DNA from: Rubrivivax sp.
GTDB lineage: Bacteria; Pseudomonadota; Gammaproteobacteria; Burkholderiales; Burkholderiaceae_C
Assembly (NCBI GenBank): GCA_030653385.1
Contig: JAURZM010000033.1
Span: 1 to 64,000 of the forward strand
DNA: 64,000 bases
Direction of reading: 5' to 3'
Positions 1 through 9,284 of the stretch are shown here, piece after piece. Every line of letters begins with the position of its first letter. The first letter of the stretch is position 1. Made by a program: the position numbers and the translations under genes. The notes under the pieces are model-generated. The model did not search any database. It was not told where the DNA came from and saw only the letters and a program-made list of their open reading frames with translations.

Positions 1-702
<702 letters not shown>

Positions 703-821
703 CTCCCCCCCAGGGGGGCGGCCGCCAGCGGCCCGGCGAAGCCGGTTCCGCGGCGGCTGCCTGATGGCGGCCACCGCGCTGTGCGCGTGTGGCCGGTTCA
801 CCTTTTGTGCTGGAGCTTTGT

Positions 822-1655
822 GTGAAGCACGTTCCCATCAGTTTCGAGTTCTTTCCGCCCAACACCCCCGTCGGCAGCGACAAGCTGAAGACCGTGGTGC
901 AGGACCTGTCGGTGGTCAAGCCCGAGTTCTTCAGCGTCACCTACGGCGCCGGCGGGGCCACGCGCGACAAGACGCTGGCTACCGTGAAGGACATCGCCGC
1001 GCTCGGCCATGAGGCTGCGCCGCACCTGTCATGTGTGGGCAGCACGGCCGAGGGCATTTCCGAGATCCTGGACACCTACCGGGCGCAGGGCATCAAGCGC
1101 CTGGTGGCGCTGCGGGGTGACCTGCCCAGCGGCACCGCGGTGGCCGGTGAGTTCCGTTTTGCCAGCGACCTGATCGAATTCATCCGCAAGACGCAGGGCA
1201 ACGACTGGTTCATCGAGGTCGCCGCCTACCCCGAGTACCACCCGCAGCAACGTTATGCGCGCAAGGACCTGGAGCACTTCGCGGCCAAGGTCAAGGCCGG
1301 TGCCAACAGTGCGATCACGCAGTTTTTCTTCAACCCCGACGCCTACTTCCACTTCGTGGATGAGGTGCGCGCGCTGGGCGTCGACGTGCCCATCGTGCCG
1401 GGCATCATGCCCATCCACAACTACGCCAAGATCGCACAGTTCGCGGCCCGCGACGGCATCGAGATTCCGCGCTGGGTGGCCTTGAAGATGGAAGGCTACC
1501 TGGACGACGCGGCGTCGATCCGCGCCTTCGGCATCGACGTCGTGGCGCGCCTGTGCGAGCGACTGATAACCGGCGGCGCACCCGGCATCCACTTCTACAC
1601 GCTGAACCAGAGCCCGCTGTCGCTCGAGGTCTGCAAGCGCCTGAGCCTGACCTGA
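822..1655 (+). CDS. metF: Methylenetetrahydrofolate reductase
   Basis: MetF reduces 5,10-methylene-THF to 5-methyl-THF with FAD, supplying the methyl group for methionine synthesis in the cytosol. The N terminus KHVPISFEFFPP holds the catalytic Glu of the FEFFPP motif, and YGAGG, LRGD and the late TLNQS stretch are family-typical; 277 residues is a normal length. An in-frame GTG at 789 is possible, but GTG at 822 has GGAG six bases upstream and gives the standard N terminus, so it was chosen. The 119-base spacer after ahcY is very GC-rich and opens with a C7-A-G6 run (705-718) that could fold. Confidence 0.95.
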   Translation: MKHVPISFEFFPPNTPVGSDKLKTVVQDLSVVKPEFFSVTYGAGGATRDKTLATVKDIAALGHEAAPHLSCVGSTAEGISEILDTYRAQGIKRLVALRGDLPSGTAVAGEFRFASDLIEFIRKTQGNDWFIEVAAYPEYHPQQRYARKDLEHFAAKVKAGANSAITQFFFNPDAYFHFVDEVRALGVDVPIVPGIMPIHNYAKIAQFAARDGIEIPRWVALKMEGYLDDAASIRAFGIDVVARLCERLITGGAPGIHFYTLNQSPLSLEVCKRLSLT

Positions 1656-1679
1656 TTCAGCGGCGCCTTGTTGCAGCCC

Positions 1680-2279
1680 TCAGGGCAGCACCGGGGACTG
1701 CCACACGAGGCCTTCGTCGGTCAGCACGGCGTCCAGTGGCACGTCGTGCGCCTCGGCCTTCAGCCAGGGTACAAAACCATGTGAGTAGGCCAGCCCCACC
1801 GTGGTGGGACGCGGCACCAGCGTGGCCAGCGTGCGGTCGTAGAAACCGCCGCCGTAACCCAGCCGCACGCCTTCGGGCCCGTAGCCCACGCAAGGCACCA
1901 GCAACAGGCTGGGGTGGAAGGCCGGGGTGTCCTTGGGCTTGGGAATGCCGTAGGCGTCTTCTTCCATCTCGCAGCCCGGAAACCACATGTGGAAACTCAG
2001 GCTCTTGGTGGTCTTGTCGATCACCGGCAGCCCGATGCAGCGTTCTTCGTCGGCTTCGGCCCAGCGGTACAGCGCCGGCAGGGCGTCGAATTCACCCTTG
2101 ATCGGCCAGTAGGCACCCACGGCCATGTCGGCGCGGCCCATCAGCCACACCCGCAGCACCTCTTGCAGGTGCATGGCCCGCTGGTGGCGGTCGATCAGCG
2201 TCTGGCGTTCGGCCTGCAGCTGGCGGCGCAGCGCGGCCTTGTCCTGGGACGGCTCGAAAGAAGGCATGTTCAGCGACAT
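1680..2279 (-). CDS. ygfA: 5-formyltetrahydrofolate cyclo-ligase
   Basis: This 199-residue cytosolic enzyme uses ATP to turn 5-formyl-THF into 5,10-methenyl-THF, returning a storage folate to the active pool. The C-terminal signature GYGGGFYDRTL is the family's nucleotide/folate loop, and the N terminus ALRRQLQAERQTL is the usual basic helix. The frame stays open upstream to 2543, but ATG at 2279 (MSLNMPSFEP) gives the normal family length and the upstream codons overlap the DUF2917 gene. It converges on metF with a 24-base gap, so two folate genes face each other tail to tail. Confidence 0.92.
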   Translation of the reverse strand: MSLNMPSFEPSQDKAALRRQLQAERQTLIDRHQRAMHLQEVLRVWLMGRADMAVGAYWPIKGEFDALPALYRWAEADEERCIGLPVIDKTTKSLSFHMWFPGCEMEEDAYGIPKPKDTPAFHPSLLLVPCVGYGPEGVRLGYGGGFYDRTLATLVPRPTTVGLAYSHGFVPWLKAEAHDVPLDAVLTDEGLVWQSPVLP

Positions 2280-2316
2280 GGGCGGGCGTTGCAGCACTGC
2301 ACGGGCAGCAGGGGCA

Positions 2317-2670
2317 CTATTGTGGCGTCTGGATTCCACCGCCCGCCGCCAGCCACGGCGGCAGCCAGGAAGTCCACTGGCGCGGCTTGAGCACCGCAGC
2401 CGCAGCCTGCACCACGCTGACGAGGGCTTGCGGCCAGGCTTCGGCCACCCACTCGGTTCCCGCCGGCAGGGTGTGGCTCTGGCCGGCGTCGAGCCACACG
2501 TCGTCGGCCGTGCCGTGGCTGCACTGGCGCGTGAGCCAGACACGGCCTTCGTGCACCCACAAGGAACGGGTACCCGGGTCTGCTGCCAGCGTCACGGCCT
2601 GGCGCTGCGCCAGCGGCCACACGAAGGGGCTGTTGGCGTGATGCGTTCTGCTGATGGTGAATTGGTTCAT
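2317..2670 (-). CDS. DUF2917 domain protein
   Basis: This is a predicted 117-residue soluble protein of the DUF2917 type, recognised by the WVHEGRVWLTRQ and DDVWLDAGQSHTL stretches, which suggest a small cupin-like beta fold. Its function is not known. The start at 2670 (MNQFTISRTHH) is preferred over the longer frame to 2733, which would run into the divergent regulatory region; no strong ribosome binding site is visible for either. It is transcribed away from a LysR regulator, and an inverted repeat lies between them, so it is a likely target of that regulator (inference). Confidence 0.8.
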   Translation of the reverse strand: MNQFTISRTHHANSPFVWPLAQRQAVTLAADPGTRSLWVHEGRVWLTRQCSHGTADDVWLDAGQSHTLPAGTEWVAEAWPQALVSVVQAAAAVLKPRQWTSWLPPWLAAGGGIQTPQ

Positions 2671-2730
2671 GGCGGCGCCCGGTCTGGATGTTTGTGCCAG
2701 GCAATGATCGGGTTTACCCCGAGCGTCGTC

Positions 2731-2754
2731 CAATCAGCAATGGTGCTCTGATTG
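2731..2754. promoter_or_regulatory. Inverted repeat between DUF2917 and LysR genes, candidate LysR operator
   Basis: Perfect 7-base arms CAATCAG (2731-2737) and CTGATTG (2748-2754) are separated by 10 bases. The site ends 13 bases before the LysR start codon and lies 60 bases from the DUF2917 start. A GATAAT hexamer at 2754-2759 could be the -10 of the LysR gene. Position and symmetry suit a LysR-family dimer site acting on both promoters; binding itself is inferred. Confidence 0.55.
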
Positions 2755-2767
2755 ATAATTGATTCGC

Positions 2768-3715
2768 ATGAATGCAGCCCGTCACCGCCCGCTGGCCATC
2801 GGCCCCCTTCGCAGCTTCCAGGCCGTCGCCCGGCGCCTGAGCTTTCGCGCCGCCGCCGAAGAGATGCACGTTACGCAGCCGGCCATCAGCCGCCAGATCA
2901 AGTCGCTCGAAGACGAACTGGGCACCGCGCTGTTCCTGCGCGGCACGCGGCACGTCGAGATCACCAGCGCCGGTCAGCAGCTGCTGCGCAGCGTGGACCC
3001 TTTGCTGGCGCGGCTGGACAACACGGTGCGGCAGATCCGCAGCAGCCAGCAACGCCAGCCGGTGGGCGTGACGACCTTCGCGTCGCTGGCGTCCTTGTGG
3101 TTGCTGCCCCGCCTGCAGCAGTTCCAGGCCATGCACCCGGGTGTGGACATCCGCATCTCGGCCGGTGACGCGATGGCCGACCTGGACGACCCGGAAATCG
3201 ACCTGGCGCTGCGCTACTGCCACCCCAGCGACGCACCCGCCGGGTCGGAGCGGCTGTTTGGCGAAGTGCTCACGCCAGTGGCCAGCCCGGCGCTGCTGAA
3301 AAGCGTGCCACTGCGCAAGCCGGCCGACCTGGTGCGCCACACGCTGCTTGAAGAAGACGACCAGCGCCCCAGCGCCGAGTACCTGAGCTGGCGCCACTGG
3401 CTGAACCTGAAGGCACCGCCAGGCCAGCAGCCCAAGGGCTGGGTCTACCTGAACTACACCTACCAGCAGATCCAGGCTGCGCTGGTGGGCCAGGGCGTGG
3501 CGCTGGCGCGGGTGGCGATGGTGGGCGAGAGCATCCAGCGTGGCGAACTCGTCGAACCCTTCGGCGAGGCGGGCCGCATCAGCTCACCCTTTGCCTACTG
3601 GCTGGTGCGCTGGCCCGGACGGCAAAACAGGCCTGCGCTGGCGCAGTTCGAAGAGTGGCTGCTGGAGCAGGCCGCAGCCACACGCGTGGCCGTGCAAGCC
3701 GTGCACAGCGCATGA
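2768..3715 (+). CDS. LysR-family transcriptional regulator (GcvA-like subgroup)
   Basis: A 315-residue LysR-type regulator. The N-terminal winged helix-turn-helix is clear (LRSFQAVARRLSF, then AAEEMHVTQPAISRQIK, then LEDELGTALFLR), followed by a linker helix and a periplasmic-binding-protein-like effector domain from about residue 95. The sequence style (start PLRSFQAVARR, recognition helix TQPAISRQIKSLE) resembles the GcvA/AmpR branch. The effector is unknown. ATG at 2768 is used; a TTG three codons earlier is possible. It is divergent from the DUF2917 gene across an inverted repeat and so probably controls that gene and itself. Confidence 0.9.
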   Translation: MNAARHRPLAIGPLRSFQAVARRLSFRAAAEEMHVTQPAISRQIKSLEDELGTALFLRGTRHVEITSAGQQLLRSVDPLLARLDNTVRQIRSSQQRQPVGVTTFASLASLWLLPRLQQFQAMHPGVDIRISAGDAMADLDDPEIDLALRYCHPSDAPAGSERLFGEVLTPVASPALLKSVPLRKPADLVRHTLLEEDDQRPSAEYLSWRHWLNLKAPPGQQPKGWVYLNYTYQQIQAALVGQGVALARVAMVGESIQRGELVEPFGEAGRISSPFAYWLVRWPGRQNRPALAQFEEWLLEQAAATRVAVQAVHSA

Positions 3716-3759
3716 AGGACGGCGCGCAGGGTCTTGGGCGCTGGTCCAGAATCGGCAAC

Positions 3760-5778
3760 ATGCTGAAACCTCGTTTGCCTGTCCCGGCCCTGGCCTTGCT
3801 GCTGGCCCTGGGCGCCGGCCCGCTGGCCGCCCAGAGGCTGGACGACACCGTGGTGCAGGCGCGCGAGGCGCTGCGCAAAAAAGACCAGGCCGCGCTGGTC
3901 AACGCCGCCCGCACCTTGCAAGCCGGTGGCCACCCGCTGACGCAGTGGGTCGAGTACTGGCAGATCGGCAACCGCCTGGTCGAAGCCCGCCAGGCCGACT
4001 TGAACGACTTCTACGCCCGCTGGCCCGCCACCTACGTCGAAGACCGGCTGCGCAACGACTGGCTGCTGGAACTGGGCAAACGCCGCGACTGGGACAACTT
4101 CCGCGTCGAGTTCCCGCGTTTTCGCATGAACGACGACCGCGAGGTCACCTGCTACGCGCTGCTGACGCAGCACCTGGCGGGCCAGGACGTGCGCGAACCC
4201 GCCTTGGCCGCGTGGAACGCCCAGCGCGACCTGGACGACGGCTGCAACCTGATGGCCACCACGCTGCGTGAAGCACGCCAGTTCAAGGACAGCGACCTGT
4301 GGCACAAGGCCCGGCTGGCGGTGGAAGTGAACCGGCCACGTGCAGCGCGCGCCGCCGTGGGCCTGCTGCGCCCCGGCCTGGATGCCGCGATGGCCGAATT
4401 GCTGGACAACCCGATGCGCTACCTGACGCGCCGGCCTCATCCCAGCTCGGTCAATGCCCACGAACTGGACGTGCTGGCGCTGATGCGAGTGGCCGCAACC
4501 GACCCCGACCTGGCCGCCCGCGAGCTGGACAGCAAGTGGGACCAGGAACTGCCCGTCACGCAGGCCGCCACGGCCTGGGCCCACGTGGCCAGGCACGCGG
4601 CCCTGAAGCACCAGACCAATGCCACCGAGTACGCGCGCCGGGCCTGGCAACGCTGGGACAGCGCAGCGCGCCCGGGCACCCAGCCCGCCTGGAGCGACGA
4701 ACTGCTGGCCTGGCACGTGCGTGCGGCCTTGCGCACCGCTGCCAAGGACAAACACCGCTGGCCCCTGGTGCAGCGTGCCATCGAGGCCATGAGCCCGGCT
4801 GAACAGCGCGACGCCAGCTGGGTCTACTGGAAAGCACGTGCACAACTGGCCCGGGCACCTTCAGGGCCCGACGGCGAGCCGGCACGGGCCGCCGCGCGGC
4901 TGGCGCTGGAAGGCATCTCACCGCAGCTCAACTTCTACGGCCAGCTGGCGGCCGATGAGTTGGGGGTGCGCCTCACGCTGCCACCCACGCCGGTGGCACT
5001 GAGCGAAACCGAGCGCGAAGCAGCCCTGGCCCAGCCTGGCTTCACACGGGCGCTGCATCTCATCCAGCTGGGCCTGCGTTCCGAAGGTGTGCGCGAGTGG
5101 AATTTCACGCTGCGCGGCCTGGACGACAGGGCTCTGCTGGCAGCAGCCCAGCTGGCCTGCGACAAGGAAATCTGGGACCGCTGCATCAACACCAGCGAGC
5201 GCACGCGCACCGAGATTCACATGGCGCAGCGCTTCCCGACGCCCCACCGCGGCCAGATTGAAGCCAAGGCCCGCCTGGCCGGTGTGGACCCGGCCCTGGT
5301 GCTGGGCCTCATCCGCCAGGAATCGCGTTTCATCATGGACGCCCGATCGGGTGTCGGCGCATCGGGCCTGATGCAGCTGATGCCGGCCACCGCGCGCTGG
5401 ACGGCCCGGCAGGTGGGCATCAACTACACCCAGCAGATGATCAACGACCGCGATGTCAATCTGCAACTGGGCACGGCCTACTTCAAGCGGGTGATGGACG
5501 ACCTGGACGGTTCGCTGGCCATGGCCGCCGCAGCCTACAACGCCGGCCCCGGCCGGCCGCGCCGCTGGCGCGAAGGTGGCACCGAGATGGAACCGGCGGC
5601 CTGGGCCGAGAGCATTCCCTTCACCGAAACACGCGACTACGTGAAGAAGGTGCTGTCCAACACGGTGTATTACACGGCGCTGCTGGGGCAGCCACTGCCG
5701 ACGCTGAAGTCGCGCCTGGGCAAGCCCATCGCGCCGCGAGCACCCACGGCCGCGGCGCCCGACAAAGAGATTCCCTGA
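3760..5778 (+). CDS. slt: Soluble lytic murein transglycosylase
   Basis: A 672-residue periplasmic lytic transglycosylase that cleaves the MurNAc-GlcNAc bond of peptidoglycan, releasing 1,6-anhydromuropeptides. A signal peptide (residues 1-24, LPVPALALLLALGAGPLAA) is followed by a long alpha-helical superhelical region and a C-terminal SLT domain with the catalytic Glu in IRQESRF and the motifs GLMQLMPATA and AYNAGPGR. The start was chosen because ATG at 3760 opens directly onto the signal peptide; ATG at 3712, overlapping the lysR stop, would add 16 residues. The next gene begins on the base after its stop codon. ampD, elsewhere in the window, recycles its products. Confidence 0.94.
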   Translation: MLKPRLPVPALALLLALGAGPLAAQRLDDTVVQAREALRKKDQAALVNAARTLQAGGHPLTQWVEYWQIGNRLVEARQADLNDFYARWPATYVEDRLRNDWLLELGKRRDWDNFRVEFPRFRMNDDREVTCYALLTQHLAGQDVREPALAAWNAQRDLDDGCNLMATTLREARQFKDSDLWHKARLAVEVNRPRAARAAVGLLRPGLDAAMAELLDNPMRYLTRRPHPSSVNAHELDVLALMRVAATDPDLAARELDSKWDQELPVTQAATAWAHVARHAALKHQTNATEYARRAWQRWDSAARPGTQPAWSDELLAWHVRAALRTAAKDKHRWPLVQRAIEAMSPAEQRDASWVYWKARAQLARAPSGPDGEPARAAARLALEGISPQLNFYGQLAADELGVRLTLPPTPVALSETEREAALAQPGFTRALHLIQLGLRSEGVREWNFTLRGLDDRALLAAAQLACDKEIWDRCINTSERTRTEIHMAQRFPTPHRGQIEAKARLAGVDPALVLGLIRQESRFIMDARSGVGASGLMQLMPATARWTARQVGINYTQQMINDRDVNLQLGTAYFKRVMDDLDGSLAMAAAAYNAGPGRPRRWREGGTEMEPAAWAESIPFTETRDYVKKVLSNTVYYTALLGQPLPTLKSRLGKPIAPRAPTAAAPDKEIP

Positions 5779-6723
5779 ATGGGCCGCATCCTTGTCCTGG
5801 GCGGCACCGGCTTTGTCGGTCGCGCGGTGTGTGAACAACTGGCCCGACGCAGCAGCAGCAGCCGCACCGTGGTGCCCACGCGCCAACTGCCGCGCGGCAA
5901 CACCATTCGCCTGCTGCCCACGGTGGACCTGGTGGAAGCCGACGTGCACGACAGCAGCACCCTGCAGCGGCTGCTGCAAGGCTGCGATGCGGTGATCAAC
6001 CTGGTGGCCATCCTGCATGGCAGCGAAGCGGCCTTCCAGCGGGTGCACGTGGAACTGCCGCGCCAGCTGGTGAACGCCTGCCACGGTGCCGGTGTGCGGC
6101 GCCTGGTGCATGTCAGCGCATTGGGCGTGGGGCCGGACGCACCCTCGCTGTACCTGCGCAGCAAAACCGCGGGTGAAGCCGTGTTGTCCACGTCGGGCCT
6201 GGACGTCACGGTGCTGAGGCCGTCGGTGATCTTCGGCGCGCAGGACCGCTTTCTCAATCTGTTTGCCCGCCTGCAGTCGGTGGCGCCGCTGATGCCGCTG
6301 GCCGGCAGCCAGGCGCCGTTCCAGCCGGTGTGGGTGGACGACGTGGCCGCGGCCGTGGTGCAGGCGCTGGACACCCCGGCGGCCATCGGCCAGACCTTCG
6401 AATGCACGGGGCCCGGGGTCTACACGCTGAGTGAGCTGGTGCGACTGGCCGGCCGCTGGGCCGGCCATGAACGGATGCAGATCGCGTTGCCCGGCTGGGC
6501 CGGCTGGCTGCAGGCCGCGGCCATGGAGCTGCTGCCAGGTGAGCCCCTGATGTCGCGCGACAACCTCCAGTCCATGCAGGTGCCCAATGTCGCCACGCCG
6601 GGCATGCCGGGGCTGGCGGCGCTGGGCATCACGGCGGCTGCGCTGGAAGCCGTGGCACCCACCTACCTGGGCGACCTGTTCCAGCGGCCCGACCTGGACC
6701 GCTTCCGCGCCACGCGCAGCTGA
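5779..6723 (+). CDS. NDUFA9-like NAD(P)-binding SDR protein
   Basis: A 314-residue atypical short-chain dehydrogenase/epimerase of the kind annotated as 'complex I NDUFA9 subunit family'. The N-terminal Rossmann motif GGTGFVG is at residues 8-14, and a YLRSK pair (YxxxK) is present after the SALG strand. Substrate and reaction are unknown; bacterial relatives are thought to bind NAD(P) and act on quinones or isoprenoid-like substrates, which remains inference here. The ATG directly follows the slt stop codon (TGAATG), so the two are probably translated from one mRNA. The stop codon is the first base triplet of a 10-base tandem repeat. Confidence 0.85.
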   Translation: MGRILVLGGTGFVGRAVCEQLARRSSSSRTVVPTRQLPRGNTIRLLPTVDLVEADVHDSSTLQRLLQGCDAVINLVAILHGSEAAFQRVHVELPRQLVNACHGAGVRRLVHVSALGVGPDAPSLYLRSKTAGEAVLSTSGLDVTVLRPSVIFGAQDRFLNLFARLQSVAPLMPLAGSQAPFQPVWVDDVAAAVVQALDTPAAIGQTFECTGPGVYTLSELVRLAGRWAGHERMQIALPGWAGWLQAAAMELLPGEPLMSRDNLQSMQVPNVATPGMPGLAALGITAAALEAVAPTYLGDLFQRPDLDRFRATRS

Positions 6724-6750
6724 ACACAGCTGAACACAGCTGAACGCAGC
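6721..6750. repeat. 10-base tandem repeat, three copies
   Basis: TGAACACAGC occurs twice in tandem (6721-6740), followed by a third copy with one mismatch, TGAACGCAGC (6741-6750). The first copy begins with the stop codon of the NDUFA9-like gene, so each unit supplies another TGA in a different frame. It is a short slippage-type array with no evident function. Confidence 0.85.
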
Positions 6751-6861
6751 AAAACGCACCGGGCCAGCCATGCCCGGCCGTCATCGCGCCGATGACAAAG
6801 CCGCATCACCCGCCAAGGCCGACCGGCTTAGCATCGTCGGCACTGTCCACCGGAGCCTGGC

Positions 6862-7539
6862 ATGCAGCTGATCATCGGCAACAAAAACTACTCTTCCTGG
6901 TCGATGCGGCCCTGGGTGCTGATGAAGCAGCTGGGTTTTGCGTTCGAGGAAGTCAAGCTGCGCTTCGACTTCGAACCGCACTCGGCCTTCCGGCGCAAGG
7001 TGGCGCAGTTCAGCCCCGCCGGCAAGGTGCCAGTGCTGCTGGACGACGACTTTGCCGTGTGGGACACGATGGCCATCATCGAGTACCTGCACGACAAGTT
7101 CCCGGGGCGTGGTGTCTGGCCCGCCGACATGCGCCAGCGGGCACGTGCACGCAGCCTGTGCGCCGAGATGCATGCCGGTTTTGGCCATCTGCGCAGCCAC
7201 TGCCCGATGAACATCGAAGCCGCGCTGCCCGACGTGGGTGCGCGCATCTGGGCCGAACAGGCCAGCGTGCGCGACGACGTCACGCGCATCGAAGCTGCCT
7301 GGGCCGAGGCCTTGATCCAGAGCGGCGGGCCATTCCTGTTTGGCGACTTCTGCGCCGCCGACGCCATGTTTGCCCCGGTGTGCATGCGCATGCGCAGCTA
7401 CGCCCTGCCGATGCCGCACCTGACCCACGAGTACATCGGCCGTGTGGCCACCGCACCCGGTGTCAAGGCCTGGGTGGTCGACGCCCTCGAAGAGCAGGAC
7501 TTCCTCGACTTCGAAGAGCCTTACCGCCAGCATCGGTGA
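6862..7539 (+). CDS. Glutathione S-transferase family protein
   Basis: A 225-residue cytosolic GST-fold protein. The thioredoxin-like N-terminal domain starts LIIGNKNYSSWSMRPWV, with Ser in the catalytic position typical of Ser-type bacterial GSTs, and contains the cis-Pro glutathione-binding stretch SPAGKVPVL and the D-T pair of WDTMAI. An all-helical C-terminal domain follows from about residue 95, with the N-capping box in LFGDFCAADAMFAP. The substrate is unknown. cca starts 19 bases after its stop, so the two may be co-transcribed, as often seen in Burkholderiales. Confidence 0.92.
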   Translation: MQLIIGNKNYSSWSMRPWVLMKQLGFAFEEVKLRFDFEPHSAFRRKVAQFSPAGKVPVLLDDDFAVWDTMAIIEYLHDKFPGRGVWPADMRQRARARSLCAEMHAGFGHLRSHCPMNIEAALPDVGARIWAEQASVRDDVTRIEAAWAEALIQSGGPFLFGDFCAADAMFAPVCMRMRSYALPMPHLTHEYIGRVATAPGVKAWVVDALEEQDFLDFEEPYRQHR

Positions 7540-7558
7540 GACAAACCCGGGCCCCGAT

Positions 7559-8833
7559 GTGAAGGCGCAGTTCTACGTGGTCGGCGGCGCCGTGCGCGAT
7601 GCGCTGCTGGGCCTGCCCGCCACCGACCGCGACTGGGTGGTGGTGGGTGCCACACCCCAGCAACTGGTCGACCAGGGTTACCGGCCGGTGGGCAAGGACT
7701 TCCCGGTGTTCCTGCACCCCGACACCGGCGAAGAGGTGGCACTGGCACGCACCGAACGCAAGGTGGGCGTGGGTTACCACGGCTTCACCTTCCACGCCGC
7801 ACCTGAAGTGACGCTGGAACAAGACCTGGCGCGTCGGGACCTGACCATCAACGCCATGGCGCAGGCCGCCGACGGCAGCGTGATCGACCCCCACGGCGGC
7901 CGGGCCGACCTGCAGGCCGGTGTGCTGCGCCACGTGTCCGAAGCCTTTGTCGAAGACCCCGTGCGGCTGCTGCGGCTGGCGCGGCTGGCGGCACGTTTTC
8001 CCACCTTCACGGTGGCGCCGGAAACCATGGCCCTGCTGCGCCACATGGTCGCCGATGGCGAGGTGGATGCGCTGGTGGCGGAAAGGGTGTGGCAGGAACT
8101 GTCGCGCGGGCTGATGAGCGACAGGCCGAGCCGCCTGTTCGAAGTGCTGCGCGACTGCGGCGCGCTGGCGCGCTTGCTGCCCGAAGTCGACCGCCTGTGG
8201 GGCGTGCCGCAGCCGCCTGCGCATCACCCCGAAGTCGACACCGGCGTGCACCTGATGCTGGTGCTGGACATGGCGGCACAGCTGCAGGCACCTTTGCCGG
8301 TGCGCTGGGCCTGCCTGACACACGACCTGGGCAAGGGCAGCACACCCGCCGAACAGTGGCCCCGCCACATCGGCCACGAGGCGCGCAGTGCCAAGCTGGC
8401 CAAGAACCTGGGCGAGCGTTTGCGCGTCAGCAGCGACTGCCGCGAACTGGCCGACGTGGTGGCCCGTGAACACGGCCACGTTCACGGCAGCGGCAGCCTG
8501 GGGGCAGCCGCGATGCTGCGGCTGTTCGAACGCTGCGACGCCATCCGGCGGCCCGACCGTTTTGCGGCCGTGCTGCTGGCCTGCGCCTGTGATGCACGCG
8601 GCCGCACCGGGTTGCAGGACCAGCCCTACCCACCCGCACAGCGGCTGCCGGGTCTGCTGCAGGCGGCGCTGCAGGTGGACACGGCCACCGTGGCCGCCAA
8701 CGCCAGCCAGCGGGGGCACGCAGGGCCCGACATCGGCCAGGCCATCCGCGCCGAGCGTGTGCATCGCATCCAGCAGGCGCTGGATGCGATGCCGGCACAA
8801 AACACGGGCGCTGCCAGCCGAACCGGTTTGTGA
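7559..8833 (+). CDS. cca: CCA tRNA nucleotidyltransferase with HD domain
   Basis: This 424-residue enzyme adds or repairs the 3' CCA end of tRNAs without a template. The nucleotidyltransferase head has GGAVRDALLG, the metal-binding pair in TDRDWVVVG, and RRDLTINAMA. The neck and body follow, and a C-terminal HD phosphohydrolase domain is shown by LTHDLGKG, as in E. coli Cca. GTG at 7559 is used because it places VKAQFYVVGGAVRD at the N terminus as in the family; the longer frame back to 7442 overlaps the GST gene. Both tRNA genes in this window already encode CCA, so repair is the likely main role. Confidence 0.95.
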   Translation: MKAQFYVVGGAVRDALLGLPATDRDWVVVGATPQQLVDQGYRPVGKDFPVFLHPDTGEEVALARTERKVGVGYHGFTFHAAPEVTLEQDLARRDLTINAMAQAADGSVIDPHGGRADLQAGVLRHVSEAFVEDPVRLLRLARLAARFPTFTVAPETMALLRHMVADGEVDALVAERVWQELSRGLMSDRPSRLFEVLRDCGALARLLPEVDRLWGVPQPPAHHPEVDTGVHLMLVLDMAAQLQAPLPVRWACLTHDLGKGSTPAEQWPRHIGHEARSAKLAKNLGERLRVSSDCRELADVVAREHGHVHGSGSLGAAAMLRLFERCDAIRRPDRFAAVLLACACDARGRTGLQDQPYPPAQRLPGLLQAALQVDTATVAANASQRGHAGPDIGQAIRAERVHRIQQALDAMPAQNTGAASRTGL

Positions 8834-8877
8834 CACGATGCCTTCGGCTGCCGACCTTGGGCGGCCGGGGAGTGACC

Positions 8878-9264
8878 ATGAAACTGGCCGAAGGCATCCG
8901 CAAGCACGGGTTTCGCAAGTGGTACGAACGTGAGCTGCTGCAGAGCCACGCCCACATGGTGCTGACCTTCCTGTGCATCATCGGCATCTTTGCCGCATTC
9001 GAAGCCGCCTCGCAGTTCCACACGCTGCAGGACAAGTTCGTCAACATCCTGACCGTGCTGCTGTGCACCGGCGTCGGCATCTGGGCCTTGCGCCGCTACC
9101 TGCGCCTGCTGGCCAACGCTGAAGCGGTGGCCCACCAGGCCGACTGCCCATCTTGCAAGGCCTACGGCCGGCTCGAGCTGGTGCAGGTGCAGACGCAGGA
9201 CGACGGTGACCTGGTGCAGGTGCGCTGCCGCAAGTGCGGACACGGCTGGCACATCAGCGCTTGA
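8878..9264 (+). CDS. Small membrane protein with C-terminal zinc ribbon
   Basis: A 128-residue protein of unknown function. Two hydrophobic segments (about residues 22-42 and 52-70, MVLTFLCIIGIFAAF and ILTVLLCTGVGIWAL) are followed by a cytosolic tail with two CxxC knuckles, CPSC and CRKCGHGW, that should bind zinc. ATG at 8878 has GGGGAG five bases upstream, which fixes the start; a frame open to 8830 lacks such a site. It lies 44 bases downstream of cca on the same strand and converges on the TIR-protein gene. I do not recognise a named family. Confidence 0.8.
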   Translation: MKLAEGIRKHGFRKWYERELLQSHAHMVLTFLCIIGIFAAFEAASQFHTLQDKFVNILTVLLCTGVGIWALRRYLRLLANAEAVAHQADCPSCKAYGRLELVQVQTQDDGDLVQVRCRKCGHGWHISA

Positions 9265-9284
9265 CGGCAGCAGCAGCGTCTGGG

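Noticed and set aside
703..821. Spacer between ahcY and metF considered as an SAH or SAM riboswitch
   Set aside because: SAH riboswitches precede ahcY, which lies outside the window; the spacer shows only a C7-A-G6 fold and GC-rich repeats, without riboswitch consensus elements that I can recognise.
4918..6771. Long minus-strand frames opposite slt and the NDUFA9-like gene, and similar ones opposite glmU, pilS, ffh, proB and pilB
   Set aside because: All lie antisense to proteins with clear motifs, have low-complexity His/Gln/Gly-rich translations, and lack ribosome binding sites or family features.
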